In this document: piece after piece, positions 1 through 9,241 of the stretch
Layout: every line of letters starts with the position of its first letter
Position numbering within the stretch: position 1 is the stretch's first letter
IMG/VR virus record: IMGVR_UViG_3300020463_001848
Location: 1 to 38,401 of that record
From: a virus
DNA: 38,401 nt
Strand: one strand, 5' to 3'
Notes under the pieces: model-generated
The model's database searches: none
Seen by the model: the letters and a program-made list of their open reading frames with translations, nothing else
Told to the model about the DNA's origin: nothing
Program-made: the position numbers and the translations under genes

Positions 1-59
1 TAGGATTTATAGAGTTGCTGAATATCTATTACAAAGGAACAAAAGACATAAATGATTAA
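1..59 (+). CDS. 3' end of an upstream gene (partial)
   Basis: An open frame from base 3 to the TAA at 57-59 encodes a short C-terminal tail ending ...YYKGTKDIND and overlaps the uvdE start by 8 bases. A second frame is also open from base 2 to a TGA at 53-55, so the frame choice is uncertain. I prefer the first because its codons look more like the rest of the window. No function can be assigned from so few residues. Confidence 0.4.
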   Translation, partial: GFIELLNIYYKGTKDIND

Positions 60-1068
60 ACGTATAGGCTTTGCCTGTAAATATATGCACCCAGACCAGA
101 CTCAGAAGAAAAAACTTCTTGAGGAAATACAACGTCCTTTGAATACACGTTGTACAACAGTCGCTTGGTTAAACAGACAAACCAAAGAAGTTGCAGAACA
201 ACGACTGTGGGATATTATGGTGCATAATATTCAATCATTTAAAAACTTAATTGAATATGTAGGCGACTTACCTAATGAACTTAGAATGGTAAGACTTGGT
301 AGTGATTGTTTGCCTGTTTACACACAGGCAGATTGGTCTTACTATTGGAAGAAGCCTGACGTAATTGCATACTGTGAAAAACATTTTGCTACCGTTGGTG
401 AGATTGCTAGACAAAAAGATGTGCGTCTAAGTTTCCACCCAGGACAGTTTACAGTCTTAGCAAGTGACAATCCAGAAATAGTAAATAGAAGTATAGAGGA
501 GTTTGAATATCATGTTGACGTTGCAAGGTGGATGGGATACGGTAGACAATACCAAGACTTTAAAATCAATGTTCACATCTCAGGTAGGAAAGGTCCAGCC
601 GGTATCATCGACGCATACCCAAGACTATCTCCGGAGGCGAGAAACACGATTACGATCGAAAACGACGAAATGTCGTGGGGCATCGAAGCCAGTATTGAAC
701 TGCGTTCACGACTCGCCCTCGTTCTTGACATACACCACCACTGGGTTAAAACGGGTGAATACATTAAACCGACCGACGATAGATTTTTACGCATAGTAGA
801 AAGTTGGAGGGGTGTACGTCCTGTGATACATTATTCTGTATCACGTGAAGATCTACTTGTAGGCCATGATGTTGATACATTGCCCAACATGGAAGAACTA
901 CTAGAACAAGGCTTTAAGAAGGCTAAACTACGTGCTCACAGTGATTATATGTGGAATAATGCAGTAAATGACTGGGCAAGTACCTTTTGGGATCATGCAG
1001 ACATTATGGTAGAAAGCAAGGCTAAAAATCTTGCGAGCCATACTTTGCTAGATACATTTACACGATAA
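52..1068 (+). CDS. uvdE: UV damage endonuclease UvdE
   Basis: UvdE/UvsE-family UV damage endonuclease, a TIM-barrel metal enzyme that nicks DNA 5' of UV photoproducts and other lesions. The 338 residues are close to the usual family length. Family hallmarks are visible: SFHPGQF near residue 126, NVHISGR near 174, ENDE near 202, DIHHHW near 227 and a C-terminal AHSDYMW block, which supply the metal-binding His, Glu and Asp residues. It would act on phage or host DNA in the cytoplasm, giving light-damage repair in surface water. The stop codon lies inside the late promoter box of the next gene. Bases roughly 590-790 are clearly more GC- and CpG-rich than the flanks (see findings). Confidence 0.93.
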   Translation: MIKRIGFACKYMHPDQTQKKKLLEEIQRPLNTRCTTVAWLNRQTKEVAEQRLWDIMVHNIQSFKNLIEYVGDLPNELRMVRLGSDCLPVYTQADWSYYWKKPDVIAYCEKHFATVGEIARQKDVRLSFHPGQFTVLASDNPEIVNRSIEEFEYHVDVARWMGYGRQYQDFKINVHISGRKGPAGIIDAYPRLSPEARNTITIENDEMSWGIEASIELRSRLALVLDIHHHWVKTGEYIKPTDDRFLRIVESWRGVRPVIHYSVSREDLLVGHDVDTLPNMEELLEQGFKKAKLRAHSDYMWNNAVNDWASTFWDHADIMVESKAKNLASHTLLDTFTR

Positions 1069-1071
1069 ATA
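1064..1071 (+). promoter_or_regulatory. T4-type late promoter box GATAAATA
   Basis: A late box overlaps the uvdE stop codon and lies 4 bases before the ATG of the superoxide dismutase gene. By T4 geometry the transcript would start at about the start codon. Confidence 0.65.
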
Positions 1072-1075
1072 CAGT

Positions 1076-1645
1076 ATGACCTATACCAATGATATGCGAG
1101 AGTATATTTCTCTCTTTGAATCTAAAAGAGAACAATCGTTAACACTCGAAAAATTGCCTTATGGTACGGATGAATTATCTCCTGTACTGTCTAAGGAAAA
1201 TGTAGAATATCATTATAAGATATTGTCAAAAGGTTATGTCGAAAGATACAACAACAAAGAAGGCGATCCTGATTTTAATTATGGAGGCGCAAAGTTGCAC
1301 AATCTATGGTGGACACAATTACGAAAACCTAGTGGAGCAAACTTACCAGTAGGACCTATTAAAGAATTTATTAATAGCAAATTTAAAGATTATAATAATT
1401 TTAAAGACGAAGTGCTATTAGCAGGAATGAAATTACAAGGTTCAGGTTGGATTTATCTTTCAAAAAAAGGTGAAGTAAAGACTACACCGAATCAATCTTA
1501 TAAAACAGATATAATGATGCCAATAGATATGTGGGAACATTCTTTTTCAGACTATACTAAAGAAGGTAAGGAATGTAAGAAGAAGTATATCCAAAACATA
1601 ATGCGTATTATCAATTGGGACATCATAAATCAAAGATTAGCATAA
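1076..1645 (+). CDS. Iron/manganese superoxide dismutase family protein, Mn-type by sequence
   Basis: Converts superoxide to oxygen and hydrogen peroxide. All four family metal ligands can be placed: His46 (YHYK), His75 (KLHNLWW), Asp151 and His155 (DMWEH). A Gly four residues before His75 and a Gln in TPNQS match the Mn-type pattern rather than the Fe-type, whose active-site Gln sits at the first position. The domain starts at LEKLPYG, so about 24 extra residues lie ahead of it. An internal Met at residue 7 begins MREYISLFES, which resembles the short head-targeting N-termini seen later in the window. Either start is possible. The late box just upstream suggests late expression and perhaps packaging in the virion, which is inference. 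Confidence 0.87.
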   Translation: MTYTNDMREYISLFESKREQSLTLEKLPYGTDELSPVLSKENVEYHYKILSKGYVERYNNKEGDPDFNYGGAKLHNLWWTQLRKPSGANLPVGPIKEFINSKFKDYNNFKDEVLLAGMKLQGSGWIYLSKKGEVKTTPNQSYKTDIMMPIDMWEHSFSDYTKEGKECKKKYIQNIMRIINWDIINQRLA

Positions 1646-1671
1646 ATTAATATAGAATACGGAGAAGAAGA

Positions 1672-1890
1672 ATGTTTAATTGGATAAACAAGATTTTTGG
1701 TTCTAAACCTAAAGCAGTTAAAAAAGAAAAGCCTTTAGTATTAGTGCCAAGAAAAGTAGATCTAAAAAAGATGACTAAAAAGGCTTTGGAAGATCTAGGT
1801 AGAAAACATAAGATAGAATTGGATAGAAGGTTAACAAAAGATAAACTTGTTAACACTTTATACAAGCATATCAAAAGTTTAAACAACTAG
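1672..1890 (+). CDS. Small basic protein, possible SAP/LEM-like helix pair
   Basis: A 72-residue lysine-rich protein preceded by a good ribosome site (GGAGAAG) 6 or so bases before the ATG. The C-terminal half (KKMTKKALEDLGRKHKIEL, then DRRLTKDKLVNTLYKHI) has the spacing of two short helices around a turn, as in SAP-like nucleic-acid-binding motifs. That comparison is by eye only. It lies between the SOD gene and a conserved small membrane protein, probably in one transcript. Function unknown. Confidence 0.7.
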   Translation: MFNWINKIFGSKPKAVKKEKPLVLVPRKVDLKKMTKKALEDLGRKHKIELDRRLTKDKLVNTLYKHIKSLNN

Positions 1891-1900
1891 GAGAGATATA

Positions 1901-2074
1901 ATGGTAGACGGAATTAAAAATTGGGTATCAAAACGTTTTAATGAAAGAACTTCATGGGACGGTGCGTTACTGATAGCAGTTGGAGTAATTGTTCTAATTG
2001 CAGGTCCATTTGCAAAACTGGCGGCTTACGCGGCTATTGGTTATGGTGCATGGACTATTTGGAAGTCTGAATAA
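1901..2074 (+). CDS. Small membrane protein, 57 residues
   Basis: Starts MVDGIKNWVSKRFNERTSWDG, followed by a hydrophobic stretch from about residue 22 to 53 that can form one or two membrane helices, and ends WTIWKSE. A ribosome site (GGAGAG) lies 5 bases before the ATG. The protein resembles a small hydrophobic protein I recall as common in T4-like cyanophages, whose function is not known. It ends one base before the stop of the convergent zinc-finger gene. Confidence 0.75.
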   Translation: MVDGIKNWVSKRFNERTSWDGALLIAVGVIVLIAGPFAKLAAYAAIGYGAWTIWKSE

Positions 2075-2362
2075 TTATAGAGTATCTATAGTTACAAGGG
2101 TGTCGATTGTAGAATCAAGTGTTTTACGTTTTTCGACACCCTTTTTTTGTGCAAATCTTTTCGGATCACAACTAGGACACACATGGTAATATGCGTTGTC
2201 TAGACGCTTAGGATCAACCTTACCTTTGTCTCGTTTGAATTCTTCTTTACAATCATCACATTGAAATACTACAACGGTCCTCATACGTTTATACGTATGG
2301 TGTTTACCGCCTTTGCTACGGCGCATATAATACTTCACTTCTTGTTCAGTTCTTAAAAACAT
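2075..2362 (-). CDS. Small zinc-finger protein, two CxxC pairs
   Basis: A 95-residue minus-strand protein with CDDC at residues 35-38 and CPSC at 62-65, spaced as a four-cysteine zinc ribbon, in a strongly basic context (RRSKGGKHHTYKRMR near the N-terminus). Nucleic-acid or protein binding is likely, but the target is unknown. It has its own minus-strand TATAAATA late box 8 bases ahead of the ATG. Its last codons coincide with a forward-strand hairpin and T tract that looks like the terminator of the opposing genes. Its orientation is opposite to almost everything else in the window. Confidence 0.78.
   Translation of the reverse strand: MFLRTEQEVKYYMRRSKGGKHHTYKRMRTVVVFQCDDCKEEFKRDKGKVDPKRLDNAYYHVCPSCDPKRFAQKKGVEKRKTLDSTIDTLVTIDTL
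2096..2148 (+). terminator. Intrinsic terminator ending the 1076-2074 unit
   Basis: An 11-base stem (AAGGGTGTCGA at 2096-2106 with its complement at 2133-2143) encloses a 26-base loop and runs into an unbroken T tract to 2148 on the + strand. It lies just beyond the + strand gene ending at 2074 and inside the 3' coding end of the convergent minus gene. Confidence 0.75.
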
Positions 2363-2370
2363 ACTATAAC

Positions 2371-2378
2371 TATTTATA
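2371..2378 (-). promoter_or_regulatory. Late promoter box TATAAATA on the minus strand
   Basis: A perfect T4 late consensus when read on the minus strand, 8 bases upstream of the zinc-finger gene start at 2362. With T4 spacing the RNA would begin about 3 bases before the ATG. Confidence 0.7.
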
Positions 2379-2402
2379 TTACATTCGGTTTGTAAAATAA
2401 TA

Positions 2403-2410
2403 GATAAATA
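2403..2410 (+). promoter_or_regulatory. Late promoter box GATAAATA
   Basis: It precedes the IscA-like gene by 21 bases, with a ribosome site (AGAGGAC) between. Together with the minus-strand box at 2371-2378 it makes a divergent late promoter pair. Confidence 0.7.
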
Positions 2411-2431
2411 ACTTTATTAAGAGGACAAATT

Positions 2432-2758
2432 ATGTCAACAATAGTTACTTTGACAGAATCAGCAAAGGAGCATATGGCTAGTATGCTACAAGACAACAGT
2501 AAAAAAGCAGTACGTCTAGCATTAAAAGGCGGTGGCTGTGCAGGATTCAAGTACGAATGGAGTCTTGTGGATACTATTGCTGGCGAAGATGAAGTAGTTG
2601 ACTTTGATAAGGGTAAGTTTATTGTAGATCCTTCAAGTGTAATGTACTTGCTAGGTTCTGAAATAGATTATAAAAAAGAAGTGTTTGGTTCGTATTTTAC
2701 AGTTTCGAATCCAGCCTCAACATCAAGTTGTGGATGCGGTGAGAGTATAGGATTTTAA
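2432..2758 (+). CDS. IscA/HesB-type iron-sulfur cluster carrier
   Basis: A-type carrier/scaffold family that receives and delivers Fe-S clusters. The 108 residues are the usual length. The three ligating cysteines are in place: Cys36 in GGGCAGF, and Cys100 and Cys102 in the C-terminal SSCGCGES. Related genes are known in T4-like cyanophages. It stands just before the tail-fibre block and behind a late box, so it may support virion assembly or late metabolism. The window also encodes a 7Fe ferredoxin, a possible Fe-S client. Confidence 0.9.
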   Translation: MSTIVTLTESAKEHMASMLQDNSKKAVRLALKGGGCAGFKYEWSLVDTIAGEDEVVDFDKGKFIVDPSSVMYLLGSEIDYKKEVFGSYFTVSNPASTSSCGCGESIGF

Positions 2759-2761
2759 TAG

Positions 2762-5700
2762 ATGACAAAACAAGTAATTAATATCGGTGTTGAAGGGAAT
2801 GATGCTTCGGGTGATAGTATCAGAGATGCGTTTAAGAAAGCGAATGAAAACTTTACAGAACTATATGCAATTTTTGGTCAAGGCGGTGCTATTGGCTTTA
2901 CTGCATTATCAGACACTCCAAGCACACTAGGACAAAATAAAGTTCCTGTTACAGATGCCGCAGGCTCGGCCATCTTAATGAAAGATATTGTTGGTGGAGC
3001 AGGTATTGTTGTTGATAATACAAGCACAACACAACTTACAATTACAAACACTGGATCAAGTGTAGTACAAGATTTATCACCAACACTTGGTGGACATATG
3101 AACGCACAAGGTTTATATGGTATTGCCAAGATTGCTCCAGTATCAGACGCAACTGCTACTGCAATAGGTAACACGCATTCAACTGCAATTACAATTGATG
3201 ATTTAGTTATTGATAAAAAATTTGCTGACACAGAATATTTTGTAAAAGATGAACCTGTAAGAATTAGAACAGAACCAGCAGACGGAACAGGATACACACT
3301 TACCATTGGTAGTTTCATTAATGGCAATCTAATTACTGTATCACATGGTTTTGATAATAGTGTAAACGGAACTTCATTTAGATATAATTCAACAGGCACT
3401 GACGCAACTAATTTAACGTCAGGATTTACTTACTACGTAAGATTCATAAACAATACAACTTTAAGTATTCACAGTACTGAAGCAGGTGCAAAAAATAATA
3501 CTGCTAAAGTTAATGCACATGATGGTGTAAGTGGTATTCCAGCAGGAACACATACAATTACTGATACTGAATATGATACTGCATTAACAGGACAATTTTT
3601 AGACAGCGAAGCACTACCTAGAAAATTTGTTACACGTAGAGATGGTGACACAATGACTGGTGCACTTAACTTGCATGATCATCCAGGTGATTTAGCAGGA
3701 AAAGGTACACCGAATGGTGCTGATGATAAACAGGCGGCTACTAAATTTTATGTTGATAATTCAACGTTTACTTCTAATGTAGATTTATTTGTATCAGGAC
3801 AAGGTGACGATACACAGGCATTGACACCAGCAGGTAAGGAAGGTAGAAGTATTAACTATGCATTCAAGAGTATTAACAAGGCGGCGGAGAAAGCACAAGA
3901 GATTATGTTTGCATCTCCAAAAGAGCCAGGTGCATACACACAAACAATTACATTTAACAATGGCGCAAACAAATCAACAGTACAGTCAGGAACTATTATA
4001 ACTGTAAACTCGTTGGCGGCTCCGGCAGTAACATTATTAACTCCAAATAAAAATTTTGTACAAAAAGAAACAATTGGTTTCTTAAATGCTACGTATCCTG
4101 AATTAGTATATAATCAAACAAGATGTAAAACAGACTTGGGATTAATTATTGACGGTATGTTGTTAGACATACAAAATGATCAAAATGCTAACTTCCATGC
4201 TATACAATCTGGTGTAAGATATTTTAGTACGGTATCAGGACAGATAGCAAGAACAACACAAAGAACACAAACACTGGCGGCACTTAATCATGCTGAGAGT
4301 GTTATTAAAACACATATCCTTACAAACACAGCCGTAAATGCGGCATCAACATATCAAAATAGATTTGGTGTTAGACAAGCGAACCATAGTGCAAATACAT
4401 TAGAAATAAATGCAGGTCAAAACAGTTATGTTCACACTTATGTAAGTGGCGGTACAGTTGAATTTAATTCTGTAACACACAATATTACAACTGCGGTATA
4501 TGATAATGTAGGTGGTACTGTAAAAATTACTACTGCAACTCCACATGGTGCATCACCAGGTGACATTGTAAGAGTACAAAACATTTTATGGAACTGTTCT
4601 TTAGGAACAAAAACTTATCCAGAAGTTGTTACACAAACAACAGACAATACGCAAACTGTTGATCCAAGTGTTATTACTGCATTTGGTAATAAGTTTACAG
4701 TCATTGAAAATATTATTACAAATGGTTACACTTCAATACCTACACTAGTTGAGGGAAGTACTTATAGATTGACATTTAGTTCAGGAGCAACAGCAGTTGA
4801 CCAAGGTAAGGTTAACAACGTTGATATATTACCTGGTAAGATGGTTAGAGGTAAAACGTCTGGAGCATTAGGTAGAATTGTAAAATACACAAGACAATTT
4901 ACAAGTGGTAACGATGCAGTTGAAGTAGTATTAGAAGAACCAATTACTTTTAGTAACGGTGAGGAACTAGAGTACGGTAACTTTACAAAACAAACACAAA
5001 TTACTATTCACGTAGAAACAGGACAATACTACGAAGATTATCCGATTAAACTTCCTGCTAACTGTTCTATTAAAGGTTCAGACTTTAGACGTACAATTAT
5101 TAGACCAGCAAAAAGAGTTTCACTGTCTCCTTGGAGAACAAGTTACTTCTACAGAGATTACGAATTTGACGGCAATGAGTTAATACCTACAAATAATCCA
5201 AATGCAATTTCTTTCTTAAAAGCAAACAAAGAATATATTAAAGATGAAGCGGTTGCTTATGTTGATCAACAAGTGGCAACTAATGCAGGTATATGGAACG
5301 GCTTTAGTTACAGTAAACCTAATTATGAAAGAGACGTTGGTAGACTTATTGACGCACTCCAATTAGATACGAAATATGGCGGTAATGCATCAGTAACAAA
5401 AAGATCAACTGCATATTGGGTTGGTACAACTAGTACACTAGCAGGTCCACCAAACGAACAGCAACAGTTTTCTGCAATGATCGATTATGTTAAGATTTTA
5501 GTCAGAGATTATATTTTAACAAATACAGCATTTACAAGTTTACAGAGTGTTACAACACAAAGTATAGATTCAACTACTGCTGAGGCAGGTACCGCAACTT
5601 CGATCGCGGCATTAATGACAAATCATAGTACAGTTATTCTAAATGGTTTAGCACAATTAGATCCATTAAACGATCCGCGTTATGGTTATCATTATTTAAC

Positions 5701-8700
5701 AGATCCAACAAATCCTTCAAGTACTGCTAAGAACAACACTGAGATGGATGTGTTCTTAATGAATGATGCCAACAGAATTATGAACGTGTCAATTCAAGGG
5801 CACGGAGGTTTTGCACAGGTACTTGATTCAGAAGGACAAATTTTAATTAAATCACCTTACGTACAGGTTGCATCATCGTTCAGTGCAAGTGCTAATAAAA
5901 AAGCATTTAGAGGTGGAATGTATATTGATGCCTTTGTTGCAAATTTACCAGCAACGGTTGTAAGTAAGACAGATGCATTTACACTTAACGTTTCAAGTTC
6001 TACAGGCACAGGATTATTTAGACGTAAACCAGAAACTCCAGCACCATTCTATATTGATGGTATTAGATATCAAATTGATGCAGTTATAAATTATAATGGT
6101 CCGGCTGGCACGGCAACATTGTTACTTAACCCTAGTTCAAATAGTGGTAATGGATTTGTATTACCTGACAACACTGACATTGTCATACAAACTGCTGGTA
6201 ACAGAAGTATGTTGGCAAATGACTATACACAGGTTAACGATTTAGGTTATGGTATCGTTGTTAACAATGGTGCGTTATCAGAACAAGTATCTACGTTCAC
6301 ATATTACAACCACGTTGCTTATTATGTTAACAATGGATCAAGTATTAGATCATTAAACGGATCAAACAGTAATGGTGACTTTGGACTTGTATCAGCAGGT
6401 TCAGATCCAAACGAATTAGTTGACGAGATTACACTTGTTAAAAACATGGTTCAAACTGCAAGGGTTTTTGACAACGGAAGTACTTTTGTTAACACAGTAA
6501 ACAAAAATAAAGTTTACATTTACGATTACACAGACTTACCTCTTAACGTTTCTGAACTTGAAGTTGACCATGGTGGTTCAGTAGGTATTATTAGATACGA
6601 AATTAATAGTATTCAAAGCACAACTGCTCCTGGTCAATCAGCCACAAATGCAAGTAAGAGCGGAACAGTTATACAATTAAACATCGGCGGTACTGATGGA
6701 TTACAACAGGCGTTGGCAAATGGTGATAAGGTAACTATTAGAGCATTACAAAATTTTGAATTTGCTAACTTAATTGATGACATACCAACAAGACCTTCAA
6801 CTGCAATTATATTTGATGAAAACGAAGCCTTTACATACAGAAGTATTGCATTTGGTAAAACAGATAGTTTAGGTGGATCAGTTCCGGCAGGAAATAGTGT
6901 TATTACATTTGATGCAAGTTATGATTATGTAAGAGTAATTGTTGCAAACACAGAAGCGGCACTCAATACTTATGCAGGTGCTGGTGGTACTACAATGGGT
7001 GCAACGGCAGGTGATGATGTAATTGCTATTGCAAGACTTAACGAACAAAAAGATATTGACAGACTTAACAACGGTGATATGTTATTTGCACACGCAGGTA
7101 AACTACACAAAATTAACAACTACATTGATAGAGGTTCTTATGCAACCATTAGTATCACAGATATTGCTGACGGTGATGTAAGTGGAACGGGACAGACAGG
7201 ACTAGCGACATCAGTAGTTCAAACAAATGCAATTACAATTAGAGTAGGATTGGCGGCAAGTGAAAATGCTACATTAACAGTAAGTATTTCAACTTGTAGA
7301 GCAACAGGACATGACTTTAATCAAATTGGTACAGGTGGATTTAATACATCTAACTATCCAAGTGTAATTTACGGTGACCCACAAAGTCCTATACAAGCAA
7401 ATGAAATTGATGAACGTGGCAAAGGTAGAGTATTCTATGTAAGTACAGACCAAAATGGATTCTTTAGAGTAGGTAGGTTCTTTACAGTTGACCAAGGTAC
7501 AGGACAAGTTACGTTCGCGGCAAGTATTGCCTTAAGTAACTTAGATGGTATTGGATTTAAACGTGGTGTTGTTGTAACAGAATTTAGTTCAGACAGTTCA
7601 ATGAGTGACGAAGCGTCTGACTCAGTACCAACTGAAGAAGCAGTAGTTGGATACGTAAATGCAAGATTAGGCTTTGATAAAAATGGAGCGGCAGTAACAC
7701 CGTTGATAGGTCCAGGTGCACTAGCACTAGACGGAACTACTTCACCAACTGCAACAATTAGTTTTGGTTCTCAAAGACTATCTAATCTAAGTGATCCGTC
7801 AGTGGCAAGTGATGCCGCAAACAAATCTTATGTAGATGCTAGAACACCATTTGGCAATTCATTAATGTATGGAACTGGTACTAACGGTGCTAGAGTAACT
7901 AATGATATTATTGTATGGACAGGGTCGGCATGGGATACTGCTACGCCAACAGGCACAGTAGGATTTACTTATGATGCCGCAACAAAATCAGTTGCAATGG
8001 ATATTACAGACGGTAGCATTGAAAACGCAGATGTAAACACTAACGCACAAATATCACAAAGTAAACTTGCTATGCAGGCCGCTGGTACTAGAGCAAATGC
8101 AACAGGTATTTCACAAAGTAATTTAGGACTTGCAAGTTTTGATTCAGCAACATTTACTTCAACAAGCGGTTGGATTGAAATTGATGCAGGTGGGTTAAAA
8201 TTAGATAGAATTAAAAATATTGCTGATAACCATATACTTGGTAGAAATGATGGCGATAGTTCCGCATTAGGACCTATTACTGCTATTCCTTTCTCAACTA
8301 TTGTTAATACAGGTGGTGACTTTACTACAACTGGACAAGCAAGTAAAATTGTTAAAACACATACAGATGGATCAATTGATGGACAAATTATTAGAGTAGA
8401 TGGATTCCCAACTATTGATACATCAAGTTCAACTGTAAACTTTAAAACTCCAGGCACTGGAACATTTATGAGTGCTATTGGATCGACTGATGCTACAACA
8501 ACTGTATCATTCCCAGGAAGTATAGATTTAGGAGCAGTTGGTGTAACAGAAAGTTACTTCCAAGCAAACTCCACTTACCTTAATACAAGCAGACTTGCTA
8601 CTCCTTGGGTACTAACAAACTTCCTTGAAGCACAAAGTGAAAAAGATCAACAAGGTACAGGTATTGGTTTAGGTGCTGGTACAGGTTACAGTAACGCAGA

Positions 8701-9241
8701 TGAAGTAGCACTTGTATCAGGTGGTACAACGGTTGCTAAAGCAGTTACAACAGGATTTAATCCAGGTGGACATCAAACACATACACTAGGTACAAGTGGT
8801 ACTGGTGAATGGTTAAGTGTTCATGCAGTTACATTTAGTGGACAAGCAAGTACGGCTCTTTATGCTGACTTGGCAGAGAACTATAAAGCAGATTCAAAAT
8901 ATGAGCCAGGTACAGTTTTAATATTTGGTGGTGACGAAGAAGTTACAACAACACAACTTAAAGATGATACAAGAGTAGCAGGGGTTGTTTCAGAAAAACC
9001 AGGTTACTTAATGAACGACGGACTTAAAGGTGACAATGTAATTGCACTTGCACTTCAAGGTAGAGTTCCAGTTAAGGTAGTAGGAATTGTTAAAAAAGGT
9101 GACTTACTTGTATCAGCATCAACAAGAGGATATGCTATATCAAACAATAGAGCAGGCGTTGGTACAGTAATTGGAAAAGCAATTAGTTCAAAAGACGATG
9201 CGGGTGCAGGCACAGTTGAAGTAGTAGTGGGTAGAGTATAA
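2762..9241 (+). CDS. Giant tail-fibre-like structural protein, 2159 residues
   Basis: The largest gene in the window. The N-terminus (INIGVEGNDASGDSIRDAF, then NENFTELYA) is a module repeated at the start of two later genes, probably an anchoring domain. The middle is Ser/Thr/Asn/Gly-rich beta structure with helical insertions around residues 450-530 and 810-920 that share the pattern IDGxxxD...YILTNTAx. Near residue 1607 a module with EFSSDSSMSDEAS is shared with the gene at 9691. The C-terminal 130 residues begin ALYADLAENY and end in a GTVEVVVGRV strand, a fibre tip or chaperone-like end I recall from marine T4-like phages. Probably a distal fibre contacting the host. It overlaps the next gene by TAATG. 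Confidence 0.87.
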   Translation: MTKQVINIGVEGNDASGDSIRDAFKKANENFTELYAIFGQGGAIGFTALSDTPSTLGQNKVPVTDAAGSAILMKDIVGGAGIVVDNTSTTQLTITNTGSSVVQDLSPTLGGHMNAQGLYGIAKIAPVSDATATAIGNTHSTAITIDDLVIDKKFADTEYFVKDEPVRIRTEPADGTGYTLTIGSFINGNLITVSHGFDNSVNGTSFRYNSTGTDATNLTSGFTYYVRFINNTTLSIHSTEAGAKNNTAKVNAHDGVSGIPAGTHTITDTEYDTALTGQFLDSEALPRKFVTRRDGDTMTGALNLHDHPGDLAGKGTPNGADDKQAATKFYVDNSTFTSNVDLFVSGQGDDTQALTPAGKEGRSINYAFKSINKAAEKAQEIMFASPKEPGAYTQTITFNNGANKSTVQSGTIITVNSLAAPAVTLLTPNKNFVQKETIGFLNATYPELVYNQTRCKTDLGLIIDGMLLDIQNDQNANFHAIQSGVRYFSTVSGQIARTTQRTQTLAALNHAESVIKTHILTNTAVNAASTYQNRFGVRQANHSANTLEINAGQNSYVHTYVSGGTVEFNSVTHNITTAVYDNVGGTVKITTATPHGASPGDIVRVQNILWNCSLGTKTYPEVVTQTTDNTQTVDPSVITAFGNKFTVIENIITNGYTSIPTLVEGSTYRLTFSSGATAVDQGKVNNVDILPGKMVRGKTSGALGRIVKYTRQFTSGNDAVEVVLEEPITFSNGEELEYGNFTKQTQITIHVETGQYYEDYPIKLPANCSIKGSDFRRTIIRPAKRVSLSPWRTSYFYRDYEFDGNELIPTNNPNAISFLKANKEYIKDEAVAYVDQQVATNAGIWNGFSYSKPNYERDVGRLIDALQLDTKYGGNASVTKRSTAYWVGTTSTLAGPPNEQQQFSAMIDYVKILVRDYILTNTAFTSLQSVTTQSIDSTTAEAGTATSIAALMTNHSTVILNGLAQLDPLNDPRYGYHYLTDPTNPSSTAKNNTEMDVFLMNDANRIMNVSIQGHGGFAQVLDSEGQILIKSPYVQVASSFSASANKKAFRGGMYIDAFVANLPATVVSKTDAFTLNVSSSTGTGLFRRKPETPAPFYIDGIRYQIDAVINYNGPAGTATLLLNPSSNSGNGFVLPDNTDIVIQTAGNRSMLANDYTQVNDLGYGIVVNNGALSEQVSTFTYYNHVAYYVNNGSSIRSLNGSNSNGDFGLVSAGSDPNELVDEITLVKNMVQTARVFDNGSTFVNTVNKNKVYIYDYTDLPLNVSELEVDHGGSVGIIRYEINSIQSTTAPGQSATNASKSGTVIQLNIGGTDGLQQALANGDKVTIRALQNFEFANLIDDIPTRPSTAIIFDENEAFTYRSIAFGKTDSLGGSVPAGNSVITFDASYDYVRVIVANTEAALNTYAGAGGTTMGATAGDDVIAIARLNEQKDIDRLNNGDMLFAHAGKLHKINNYIDRGSYATISITDIADGDVSGTGQTGLATSVVQTNAITIRVGLAASENATLTVSISTCRATGHDFNQIGTGGFNTSNYPSVIYGDPQSPIQANEIDERGKGRVFYVSTDQNGFFRVGRFFTVDQGTGQVTFAASIALSNLDGIGFKRGVVVTEFSSDSSMSDEASDSVPTEEAVVGYVNARLGFDKNGAAVTPLIGPGALALDGTTSPTATISFGSQRLSNLSDPSVASDAANKSYVDARTPFGNSLMYGTGTNGARVTNDIIVWTGSAWDTATPTGTVGFTYDAATKSVAMDITDGSIENADVNTNAQISQSKLAMQAAGTRANATGISQSNLGLASFDSATFTSTSGWIEIDAGGLKLDRIKNIADNHILGRNDGDSSALGPITAIPFSTIVNTGGDFTTTGQASKIVKTHTDGSIDGQIIRVDGFPTIDTSSSTVNFKTPGTGTFMSAIGSTDATTTVSFPGSIDLGAVGVTESYFQANSTYLNTSRLATPWVLTNFLEAQSEKDQQGTGIGLGAGTGYSNADEVALVSGGTTVAKAVTTGFNPGGHQTHTLGTSGTGEWLSVHAVTFSGQASTALYADLAENYKADSKYEPGTVLIFGGDEEVTTTQLKDDTRVAGVVSEKPGYLMNDGLKGDNVIALALQGRVPVKVVGIVKKGDLLVSASTRGYAISNNRAGVGTVIGKAISSKDDAGAGTVEVVVGRV

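Noticed and set aside
2878-3399. Long minus-strand open frames opposite the fibre genes (also near 7969-8457, 13937-14497 and 34200-34829)
   Set aside because: They mirror the codon pattern of the + strand genes, have no ribosome sites or recognisable domains, and are explained as antisense shadows.
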